A stretch of DNA of 64,000 nucleotides, from NCBI GenBank assembly GCA_013396525.1, contig VWYX01001259.1, positions 146,318 through 210,317 of the forward strand, read 5' to 3'. The position numbers and the translations under genes are program-made. The notes under the pieces are model-generated. The model made no database searches. It saw only the letters and a list, made by a program, of their open reading frames with translations, and had not been told where the DNA came from. The stretch's first letter is position 1; the number at the start of each line of letters is the position of its first letter. Below, piece after piece: positions 22,448 through 33,053 of the stretch. This stretch comes from Chaetorhynchus papuensis (lineage: Eukaryota; Chordata; Aves; Passeriformes; Rhipiduridae).

Positions 22448-23961
22448 TGTCACGGTTTGAAGCTGGCCAAGCGCCAAGCACCCATGAAAAACTATTCACT
22501 CATTTTCCCCTGCTAGAGCCGAGTAGAGAAGGGGAAACTAAAACTTCATTTCAATGAGTTAAGATAATTAAAAAAAACTTTAAGGCAAAACAGGTTCAAA
22601 ACTTAAACCGTATAAAGAACACTTATTATTAACAGAATTAAAAGTAAAAAGGGTAATGAGAACCAAAGCAAACTTTCAGAACACCTTTCTTTCCCAGTCC
22701 TTCCCTCTTTCTACCGACTGCGCCAGGAAACAAAACATGGGGTTTTGGTCAGTATTTCACTTCTTAAAAATCTTTCTTCAGTATGCTTAAGGTAAAGAGT
22801 TTTTTCTGCTGTGCTGTGGGATCCTTCCCATGGAAGATAGTTCTCTGTGAACTTTTCTAGCGTGGTTTTAACTTCCACAAGCAGCAGTCCCGCTCAAACC
22901 TGCTGCAATGTTTGAGTCCCTCCCATGGGCCAAGCAGTCTTCCCACAACTGCCCAGCGTGGGTCATTTTAGTTTACAGGGTTTAGTCTTTTAAGGATGAT
23001 CTGTTGTACTTTGGAAGGGAAGGCTCTCTATCTCTAAAAGCAGGGGCCATCTCTCTGTGTTCGAGTTCCTCATTATATTACAGCTCTTCAGCATCCACGT
23101 GCTCCAGCGGGCGTACTCTTCCTCACGGTTGCATGGATCTCTGCATCCCCCCATGCACCTCACGAATTACAGGGAAACAGTTTGTTGCATTATTGTCCTC
23201 ACCAGGGCTTGCAGGAGAATCTCCGTTCTGCCTCTTTGAGTACCTCCTCCCTCTCCTTTTTTTTTATTGACCTTGATGCTGCCATGTTGGTTCTCCTTAC
23301 GTGTCCTTACTTTTCCTTTTTCTCTGACCTGGAAGAAAGTTGGTGTCTGTAAGTTGCAGTTGAGAGGTTGATCTCGTCCGGGCTCCACATCAGGGAATTG
23401 CTTGCCATGTCTCTCGCTGCCGGCCACGTGGTCCCTGCTGGCACCGCACGGCTGGCCTTGGCTGTGTGGTCCTCACTGGCACCGCACAGGTGGCTCCAGG
23501 CTCAGGAGGGGCCCAGCTCAGAAGGGGTCTCGGCCCCGGGAAGGCCCCAGCCGCGCAGTCCCGGCCCCGGGAAGGCCCCAGCCGCGCAGTCCCGGCCCCG
23601 GGAAGGCCCCAGCCGCGCAGTCCCGGCCTCGGGAAGGCCCCAGCCGCGCAGTCCTGGCCCCGGGAAGGCCCCAGCCGCGCAGTCTTGGCCTCGGGAAGGC
23701 CCCTGCTGCGTAGCCCACAGTGGCCCCCACCAGGATGGGCCCCAGCAGCCTCCTCACCACCCCATGGGAGACAAAAAAGAACTTCCTCCCATTTTCCCTT
23801 TCTTAAATATGTCATCACAGAGGCGTTACCAACTTCTCTAATTGGGCTAGTAACCTGTCCATCATCAGAGCCTTCAGCGATTGGCTCTGTGCTGGACAGA
23901 GAAGTTTCGAGCAGTTTTTTTTTTCCTACCCATTAATACCAGGCTGTGTTAAACCAACACA
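22448..23961 (-). mobile_element. Large solo LTR (about 1.5 kb), minus orientation
   Basis: The ends are TGTCACGGTTTGA at 22448 and, on the other strand, TGTGTTGGTTTAACA at 23961, giving an imperfect terminal inverted repeat. Flanking pentamers are GCTGC (22443-22447) and GCTGT (23962-23966), a 4/5 match suggesting a 5-bp target-site duplication. Orientation is inferred from a polyadenylation-like AT-rich segment at about 22600-22660 (complement), followed by a U5-like part that ends in CCGTGACA. The U3-like half is GC-rich and includes a 31-bp minisatellite. No internal gag/pol lies on either side, so it is a solo LTR. The family is judged ERVL-like from end sequences and 5-bp duplication, but I cannot name it exactly. 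Confidence 0.75.
23532..23717. repeat. GC-rich 31-bp minisatellite, 6 copies
   Basis: Six 31-bp units begin at 23532, 23563, 23594, 23625, 23656 and 23687. Each opens GGCCYCGGGAAGGCCCC; the first five continue AGCCGCGCAGT and the last is diverged. Because 31 is not a multiple of 3, all three plus frames read through the same 31-residue repeat (…GRPQPRSPG…, …GKAPAAQSR…, …REGPSRAV…). This produces long overlapping open frames on both strands between 23368 and 23936. These are artefacts, not genes. Confidence 0.96.
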
Positions 23962-24002
23962 GCTGTTTAGTACATAAAGAAAATAAAAGAAGCATAATCC
24001 AA

Positions 24003-24268
24003 GCAATAGGACAAAAGGCAATAGCCAGAAACTGATGCACAGGAAGTTCCACCTGAATATAAGGAAGAACTTCTTTACTGTACTGATGACTGTGCACTGG
24101 AAAAGGTTGCCCAGAGAGATTGTGGAGTCTCCCTTACTGGAGATATCGGAGAACTGTCTGGCACAATCCTGTGCCCTGTGCTTTGGGATGACCCTGCTTG
24201 AGCAGGGAGGCTGGCCCAGATAATCCACTGTGGTTCCCTCTAACCTTAAGCATTTTTATTCTGTGATA
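24003..24268 (+). mobile_element. CR1 LINE 3' fragment
   Basis: It begins 'aataggacaaaaggcaatag', then 'atgcacaggaagttccacct', 'aaggttgcccagagagattg', 'cttgagcagggaggctgg', and ends near TTTTATTCTGTGATAAT. These are ordered CR1 3' UTR landmarks on the plus strand. Its 5' edge lies about 40 bp from the 3' coordinate end of the large LTR. Short open frames across it (24035-24223, 23926-24228) are shadows. Confidence 0.9.
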
Positions 24269-27200
24269 ATCTCACACCAGCTAAGAGTCAAAAAATATTC
24301 GTTCTGGGAAAAAAAGCCCTAACATCTGGCAAGATTCCCATCAGGAGAAAAAGTGCTTGACTTTTATGTTGCATACGGAAAATTTCACATGCATGATCTC
24401 CCAGGAAATGGAATATTAACTAAAGAGTTTCTTTCTAAATGGTGTTTTTTAGAACCAAGTGGGAAAATATCATACTGGAAACAAAGTCTGAAAGACTTAA
24501 AGCCAAACACTCAAAGTTCTTCATTTTGCAGAAGAAATACAAGTGCAGTACTCATAACAGTGAGGATATTGTTCTTACCTATACATTTTCAACTAATCTA
24601 AATATTCTTATTTACTTGAAAGTGTCTTGAAATAAGACTTTTCCCACAGCAATGAACTTATCATTAGGACTAGTGAAATTGGAGTAGTTTCCATTTACTT
24701 AATTACAAAAACACTTCATTTATTTTACCTCTGACAGAAAGAAACAGAATTGCTGCTGACATCAAAGCAGGGCTGCTACTTGGTACTGTAATTCTAGTTT
24801 TTAAAATAATTCTAAACAGATTTTCTAAGTTCTTGCAGAAAAAAAAAATCTTTAGGCAGAAAATAAAACATTAATTTGTTTTTTACTTCAGGATGATCAT
24901 CAAAGAATTGACGCATAGGTAGGTGCTGTTAATTACTGCAAGGAATGATTTTATCTATTTTAATATTCATCCTCTTTGCACTTGGATCTTATTTTCCAGA
25001 TGCTGTCAGGAATTGGTAATAAGGAAGTTGGTATTAGTGAATTCGGACCTGGGTCTTTTCCTAGTTAGCCTGGGAAATGAGACAAAGCGAAATAGCAGCT
25101 AAAAATTAGAAAATGTCTATTCCGTTCCATTCAATGCTAAGCAATGCCATGCTATACCATCTGCACTCTGCTACGCTATGCCACTCTGTTAGTCCGTTCT
25201 TTCTTACTCTGGGACACTGATTTTGGGACAGAAATGATGATGCTTATGCTACATGACATGATGCCACCTGAAAGCTAGAATGGCTGGATAATTAATTTTT
25301 AATTGATAATTAGTTGTTAATTAATTGTCATTAATATTTGTTCTTTAGCTGTCTTAATCTCAGTCCTTCTCTGAAACTATGAATACCCATAAAAGAGCTG
25401 AAATGTATATCCTGACACCCTGTACAATGCTGGAAGGAGGAATATAGAAAACAATTCTTATTGATATTTAATCTCTGTACACAGTATTGTCTGTGAACTG
25501 AAGGCAGTGCAAACATTGCGGTGGCAGTGGACAAGAGGAACTAGAAGACAACTGCTGAAATTTCTGATTTATTTGTGAGCAATGTTTTAGTGTTCAAACA
25601 GAATAAAAATGAGTTGTCGTAAATTTTTGTTGCTTGCAGTACATAAAGATATTTTATTAAATTACTGTCCTTTACTCATGCATCTGAAACATGCATGAAT
25701 ATAAAAGTTCTTAGAAGCACAACTGTATATCTGTATTAAAACTCAGAATCATCCTCATATTTAAAAGTAAATATTCTAAAAGACTTTTCTGTATTTCACT
25801 TCTCAGTATCATACTGATTATTTTTCAGTGATAGTCCTCATCTTCCACAGTAAGTTAGTTAACTGTCATCTTTACAACAAGAGAGAAGCAAAGAACTAAA
25901 ATACTTTAAAAGATCAAGAACTCTTTGGAAACTTGTGGCAGGGATATTTTTCCAGCTATTATATACCAGCAAAAGTAATATTAAAGAGATTAACATAGCT
26001 CCCAAGAAACTATAGGGAAATCAGTCTTTATTTACTAAATAAGACAGAAAGGAAACACATATTTCTTCAGCCAACAGACTCAGGTCAAACTCTTATTATC
26101 AATTTTTAAATATGGAAACTCAAGAGTTAATATCAGATGACTCAAAAATCATTCAAAAAATCAGGAGACTTTTGGTTCAGAGACAAACTATTCTTCAATT
26201 GCAGTACATAAAAGTATTTTCAAGGCACCCACTTGGATATAAATCTTTCTTTTAATTTCTTAAATTGATTTGGATTTAACAACTTTTTTTTTTAATTTTA
26301 AGATTTATCTTGGTCACATATAACACTAGAGACATACATGGGATTTAATACTGCAGTAATTTTAGGACTTCAAAGATCTGACTATGTGTTTATTGAGGTG
26401 ATTTTTCTTGTTTAAATCATGTTGAAATCATATTTAAACAATCTGATGGCTTCCATAATGAAGTAACTGGCTCAGTGGATGAGGGGATGGCTGTAGAACT
26501 CATTTGATTTTATCAATGTGAAGTTTGCTACAAGATCCTTATTGGCACTCTGTTGAGGCACAGACTGTATAGATAGACCATAAAGTTGGTGAAAATTTAT
26601 GCAGCTACCAGGTTCAAAGGGTGGTTAATGACTCAAAGTTAAAGTGCTTGGCGATTAAAAACGGAGCTCCTCTGACACATTTTCTTGTAAAAACTTTTCA
26701 TTTATCACTCAGTCATATGACTTCTGATAAAAGTGAAGTAGTATTTTATTCAGAAGCAATGGGCAATAGTATGTGTGCATATAGGTTTGTTTATCCTGAG
26801 ACACCTGTTTGATTTTCCCATTGTTTTGACAGACACAAAACGGTGTATTTTACCTATGCCAGGAACTTAAAAAGCCACTGTTTCCTGTAAAGTGAAGGCT
26901 TTGGTATGTAAAGAAGACATGCTTGTGGTTTGACTTTGGTTCTTTGCTCTCTCAATGAAGAGCTGCAGCCTCTTCAAGGAGGTCTTAAAGCCAAGAGTCG
27001 GTACCAAATCTGTATGGGCGACATACTAATCATCTATCTACTGTTTCTCTCACTGAGTTTCTAACTGCTTCTTCTCACTTCATCACTGAAAACACCTAAT
27101 ATTGCTTAGATTAGTCTAGCAGTTGTCACAGCTCTGTAGCAGCAGTTGCAGACAGAAGGGGAACGCTCAGACCAGTGGAATCCCATGTTTCTATATGTAC

Positions 27201-27367
27201 CTCAGGTCAAAATTTGGCTAATTATTCTGGTCACTTTTATGTTCATATGTATGCTATCCTTTTCACAACAAAACCAAATGGAACTATCAGCTGTGACAGT
27301 TATGTAAAGCCTGTTTGACAGAATATTTCTACTTGAAAACCTGAATGAAAACAAATCTAAAGATCTT
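24269..27367. other. Unique AT-rich non-coding stretch
   Basis: No gene is recognised. It contains a degenerate ATGCC/CATTC-like patch at 25115-25200 and a TAATTA-rich patch at 25284-25336. Overlapping 63-82 codon frames at 24353-24630 carry no known domain. Confidence 0.55.
25115..25200. repeat. Degenerate pentamer microsatellite-like patch
   Basis: Repeated imperfect CATTC, ATGCC and CTATGC units (for example 'caatgccatgctataccat', 'gctacgctatgccactctg') suggest a decayed short tandem array. Confidence 0.55.
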
Positions 27368-27485
27368 AGAGTCATAGAATCATTAAGGTTTCAAATGACC
27401 TCCAAGGTCATCGACTCCATTTGGCTTGATATTCTGCACCAACCACCTTATCTAGTTTACCCTATGTCTAACATCAATCATATCT
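27368..27485 (-). mobile_element. CR1 LINE 3' tail fragment
   Basis: 'gtcatagaatcattaagg', 'tgacctccaaggtcatcgac' and 'ctatgtctaacatcaatc' are the reverse complement of the CR1 3' end, so the element runs on the minus strand. Only the last 110-120 bp are present. Confidence 0.82.
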
Positions 27486-28689
27486 TGTAGTGATTGTTTT
27501 ATCAAAGCTTTTATTCAATGTTTCAGTTTAACTGTAGTCATCTAAAGTCACAAAAAATAATGGTTCATATTCAGATTTCAGTCAGACACTTTTCAGGCTA
27601 TATAGATTTATCCATAGTTTAGCACTTCTCAGCCTTTCAGACATTTTGTTGTTCATATGAATTTTGCCTCTACCTTGTAACGCAATGATTTTCAACCAAA
27701 ATGACACTGAAACACTATACTTTTGTATGTTAAAAAGGATTTTGAAACAATATGGTCTGAAATGCTTCATCCCAAAATCCTGCTCTGAAGCTCACATAAA
27801 AGAGCATGTAAAAATCCAGTCTGAGCTCATCTATAAGAATGTATTGTGACCTGAATAGCAAGGATTTCAGTGGGGGTTACATTTGTCTTTGCTACCTACG
27901 CATATTTGGTGGTGAGAGCCAGCAGAACACTTTATTTCACAGAACTATTGACTATGTTGGTTATAATTAGTCTTAATAAAATCTCAGACTTAATCATGAT
28001 ATTCAAATCCCACATGATTATAAAAAATGAGGGTAACAAATAGAATGGATTTACTGTATCTTCAAGGGTATTTGTAGTACAAATTCAACTGGTCATGCTT
28101 TAGAGAAAGAGATTTTTGATGCTGACGTCCCCTGTCAGGAGAGCACAAGCTTTACATTAGGAGAAGATGACAGGACTGAATAAATGGAACATCAAGGGAC
28201 TAGAAATACACTGCAAATAGGCACAGCTAGGAGGTCATTTGGAAAGAGAACCAGCTGGATGCTGTTGGTGTGAGGGCACAGTGGCAAATCTATCATCTGT
28301 CCACCAGCAGAGAAAAGACACAGGAGACTGGGCTGACTTCAAAGAGTGCCTGTACTAGTAAACAGTTTGAAAAGGGGTAGCTGAACTGGAAACTAGTATT
28401 CTATCTTCACTTTATTTCTCAGCCCTTCATCTCCACCCTTTATTCCCAAACCCATCCTCTCCTCCTTTTTTTACTCCTTACTTTTCCCCCTCTCAATTCC
28501 AGATACTATCTTATGGTGCTTCGGGGTAAGAAATGCAGTTATTACTGAAGAAGCTTCATAAATATCTGCTGTGATTACTTTGTTTACAAATGACCGATGA
28601 GAATTTTATAAATATCTTCCTTTTCTGAAGTTTCAAGGACAGTCCGATACCAACTAACTAAATAGCTCCTTTGCAAATGGGAAACCTGT
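27486..28689. other. Unique non-coding stretch
   Basis: No gene or repeat is recognised. It has a pyrimidine-rich tract at about 28425-28500. Confidence 0.55.
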
Positions 28690-29656
28690 CACAGGGTGGT
28701 CCCCCTAGGATCAATATAGGTTTCAACACTGTCTGATATCTTCATAAGTATTTTGGATGACAGCATAAACTGTACCCTGATGAACTTTGCAGGACATACC
28801 CAAGTGGGGAAATGGGCACTTTGGGAGAGTCACCCTGAAGACTCAGATAGGCTGGAAGAGTGGGCTAACAAGTACCTTATGAAGTTCAGCGTGGACAAGT
28901 GTAAACTTCTGTACCTGGGAAAACATAATCCAGGAGTCCGGCACAGGCTGGGATCTACCCAGCTAGAAAGCAGCTCTGTGGAAAGGCTCCTGGGGGTCCT
29001 GGTAGACACTAAGTTCCATATGAGTGACCAGTGATTCTCTGCAGCAAAGAGAGCCAACAGGATGCTGGCCTGCATCAAAAAAAGCATCACTAACAAAGAT
29101 AAAGTGTCTCACTCTGCTCAGCACTTGTCAGATCCTACATGGAATACTGTGTGCAGTTTTGGTCCCTGCTATATAAATCATATGTGGGCAGGCTGAAAGT
29201 GTTCAAAGAAGGTCCACAAAAATAATCAAACTATTGTGAAGCCTGTCATATGAAGATTGGCTGAGAGGACCAGGTTTGTTCAGCCTTTAGCAAAGAAGGC
29301 TTAAGGAAGACCTTATCACCATGTTAAAGTATTTAAAGGATGGCTACCAAGAAGATGAGGACTCCCTTTTTGAAAGGATTCACAAATAAAAGCAGGGGTA
29401 ATAGGTACAAATTACTTCTGGGGAGATTCCAATTGGACAGAACAGGAAAATTTTTCACAATGAGAGCAATCAACCACTGGCTCAATCTCCCCAGAGAAGG
29501 GGTGGATTCCCCAGCACTGGACAGTTTTAAGATTCAGCTGGACAGGATGCTGGACCACTTTGCCTAGACTGGGGTTTTGACAACAAAGCCCAGTCCAGAT
29601 GATCATTGAGGTCCCCTTCCAACCTTGTATTCTGCGAATATATGAAATTCTATCTT
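28690..29656 (+). mobile_element. CR1 LINE, end of ORF2 plus 3' UTR (about 970 bp)
   Basis: This is the longest CR1 copy retaining part of the reverse transcriptase. The frame from 28753 reads 'DRLEEWANKYLMKFSVDKCK', then LLYLGKHNPG, HRLGSTQLESS and LGVLVDTKFHMS. These match the CR1 RT palm/thumb region downstream of the catalytic box. The expected FADDT box reads FAGHT (about residues 12-16 of this frame), so both catalytic aspartates are lost. The frame stops at 29032 but continues in phase as FSAAKRANRMLACIKKSITN. The 3' UTR follows ('ggggagattccaattggaca' near 29418, 'ccttccaaccttgtattctg' near 29613). It is 5'-truncated within RT and dead. Confidence 0.92.
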
Positions 29657-32449
29657 CTTCCATGATTACCATGAGCTGTTGACCTGTCCCATGTTAATGA
29701 ATTTTTAGTGAACTCCACTGACGCTCTGAATAACTCACTCTGTCCCTATGATAAGGACTATTTCATGGGTAGCACTAAAGAGCATGTGACTCTATGAGAG
29801 ACTTAAGTCCTTTTCACAATCCCTTTTTGTTATAAAATAACACATTCTGTCTCCTTTCCTTCAAAGTTGATCTGTGATGTTGTTCTGACTACTCCGAAGA
29901 CATTTTCTGGAGGGAAAATCTATCTCTATTTTGCATATTTTTACTGCATATTTATCCTGAAGTTTTTACTTAATCGGCTCTTGGATATAAACCTGACTAG
30001 GTGGCAGCCCACAGAGCTTATATACTATTTGTTTTCAGAACAAACGGCTTCTACAGAAGTGGAGGCTTCTACAACCTTTGCTGCCTAAACAAATTAGCAA
30101 AATGCTCTGTTAGAAACCACTAAAGGGACTTAGGAGCATGAAGCTCTGTAGATCTGTAAGCCCTGACTAATAAAATATAAGACACCGAGTAATTCCATTG
30201 AAATTACATGACTAACTGCTTTTTGGATTTTACTCTAATCTAGAAATAATGCTTGTATGGTCAGAGGAAAGTTACACTTATTACTGCACAAGGAGGACAT
30301 TTTAGCAATGTAAAGAGTGATCCATTAAAGTTTAAAGAAAATTTTCTTATTGGCAGGTTTCGCACCATTTAACCATCACTCAATAATTTTGTCTAACTGT
30401 AGAATTTGTCTATAGCAATGAAAAAAGGCAGATTTATATTCAGTTATTTCGAATCAATTTGAAAAATTTCTTTCTTAAAGAAAATATAATTTTGTGTTCC
30501 TTAAAGTATCATATAATATTTGTCATGCGTAGTTCATTAGTTGTGTGGTGCTGGGGCTGTAAGCATCTTAGGTGATACACTTTAACAACATTTGCTACTT
30601 GCTTATGGGAATTGTGTTTATTTATGATACCAGACATCTATTAGCATGACAGGAATGGTGGACAGCAAGTTAACCAGGTCTTATAATCAACTTCTACAAA
30701 TATAAGTCATTTATCATGCCCATGTCAAATTTGTCAGAAGCACAACCTTTCTGGAAGGAAGAAGAAACCACAAGAAAGGTTAACAGATTTAAATGCTGCT
30801 GAAGTCCTAACAAGTAACCATATGCAACAAAGAACTTATTTAATATTTGCCATTCTTTGTTGTCTCTGCTGGTACAGAATAATTGAATAATCTATTTGCT
30901 ATTTGCTATAGCAGCGTGACATCCTATGGTGCAACAGTTTTCAATATGAATAAATGTTCTCGATAAAAGTTGAATGGGAAAATGCGCTGGTGTGGAACCA
31001 ATGAATTGAAAAGCTCATTTAGGACCTGATCCTGTGAAACACAAAATGAGCCCTGTAAGTTGCTATATTCTCTCAGTTTGTATTTCCCTGAGAGTTAAGA
31101 GGCTGATTATCACAAAATATATTCAGTATCCTGCAGAATCAGATATTAATGATCAGTGATTCTGGCAAATGGGAATGTCTGATATGAAAATGTCATTAAA
31201 ACTATCTTTCTTCATCCTTCCTAAAATGTTTTTCTGTGAAACTTAATTTGAAAACGTGAAAAAAATAACTTAAGGGTCTTCTGAAGTTAACTCTTATCTG
31301 CCAAAACTCTTCTGTTTATTTTCACTGTCACTGTAGATATTTATTCAAGATGTTACTATGATTTGTTGCTTCTTTACTGACTGCTTTATTGTTTGTATTT
31401 TAATTAATGATGGGAATGAAAAGTAACTGCAGTACCACATAATACAAAGACAGACTATTAGATGCATCAATCAAGCATATTTTATTTCACTAGTATAACC
31501 AGTTCTCTAATTTGAAAATTTATATTTGCATGCAGAGGATCATACTGAAGAAGAAAAATTGTGACAGGAAGCATAATTTTGGAAGTTCATGTCATCAGTA
31601 AATGAAGACTAGGAATCAGATGCACAGCATTCTCAGTCATTGTATTATTGAAAGCTACAAACATTGAAAAATAATGCATGTTACATTACTTTGATGAGAT
31701 CTGTGAGATTGCATGTATGGTACTATTCATTTAATTAGTACATCCTTATAGAAAAAGAAACACAATAATTAATGGAACACTGCATTTATCAAGAGCTCAT
31801 TGAAATGCATATTGATAGTTTCTATTACATTGTATGTTATTCAGGTTTTTTTCAACAAATGGCTCACTAGATGGGTGTATGCGAGAAGAATGTCTACATT
31901 TCACAGAAAATGGAAGTACCATATACTGGTAAATATATAAATAAGTGAATGTTCATGTAACAGTTTCACTTTGGTTAGAAATAAAATAAAAATCTTTGAA
32001 TCCACTTTTAATAATATTCTCAGGCAAGAATTAGGCATTGGGAGCTCCTAAAGTAAAATGTTTTCAAAATTTCTAAGTTAATTGTGTCTGCATAGTATCT
32101 AAAAGACTTGTAAAGAGAGAATAAACATGGGGGAAAAATGGGAATTTCAGCTGAATATTTAGAATAGTGAAAACAAACTAGATTTTATCAACATTTCAGA
32201 TACATAAGGCAGATTCACAGGCAAAAACAGTTTGTTGAAAATGTAGTATATCATGGTCAGTTGAGAATTTTTATTTATAATAATATGACCAAATTGAAAT
32301 TATTTTTGACTCTTCATTACATATTAAAAATATTCTAAATATGTATCTTGAGTTTCTCTCCTCATCTTGACTTCTGAAATTTCTGTTCATTTTCTTTTGT
32401 TAATTAGATTGTATTTCCATTGAAGTTAGGTTTTCCTTCTTCCCCTCTG
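29657..32449. other. Unique AT-rich non-coding stretch
   Basis: No gene or repeat is recognised. The 73-codon frame at 29867-30088 has no known domain. Confidence 0.55.
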
Positions 32450-33053
32450 TGTTGTGGTTTAACCTCAGCTGGCAACTAAGCCCTGCACAGCCTCTTTCTC
32501 AGTCCCTGGTGGGATGGGGGAAAGAACCAGAAGAGTAGAAGTGAGAAAACTCATGAGCTGAGATAAAGACAGTTTAATAGGTAAAAAAAAAAAAAGCTGT
32601 GCAAACCAACAAAGCAAAACAAGGAATTAATTTATCCCCTCTCACGGGCAGGCAGGTGTTCAGCTTCCCAAGAAAACAGGGCTCCATCATGCATGATAGT
32701 CACTTTGGAAGACAAAATTCTATAACTCCAAAAGTGTCCTCCCTCCACCTCAGCTTTCTGCTATTTCCCTTCAGCTTTTATTGCTGATCACAACATCACA
32801 TGGCAAGGGATACCCCTCTGGTCAGTTGGGGTCAGTTGTCCTGGCTGTGCCGCATCTCAGCTGCAAGTGCACACCCATCCTCCTTGCTGCTGGCGTGGGG
32901 TGAGAGGCAGAAAAATCACTGACCCTGTGCAAGCACTCCTCAGCAATAGCAAAAACATCCCTGTGTTATCAACTCTGTTTCCAGAAAAATCCATATTGTC
33001 CCATGGTAGCCACAAAGAGGAAAATTATCTCTATCCCAGCCAAACCCAGCACA
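32450..33053 (-). mobile_element. Solo LTR, avian ERVL type, 604 bp
   Basis: Read on the minus strand it starts TGTGCTGGGTTTGGCTGGGA at 33053 and ends GGTTAAACCACAACA at 32450. This matches the well-known bird LTR that begins TGTGCTGGTTTTGGCTGGGA. The polyadenylation signal ATTAAA with 'ctgtctttatctcagctcat' follows in the expected place (complement of about 32555-32578). The TATA region is 'cagcaataaaagctg' (complement of about 32772-32786). Flanking pentamers CTCTG (32445-32449) and TTCTG (33054-33058) match 4/5, consistent with a 5-bp target-site duplication. No internal region is present. Frames at 32599-32787 and 32867-33073 are shadows. Confidence 0.93.

Noticed and set aside
23368..23936. 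Five overlapping proline/alanine-rich open frames of 80-157 codons
   Set aside because: They are all readings of the same 31-bp GC-rich tandem repeat in an LTR. A period not divisible by 3 and low stop content explain them.
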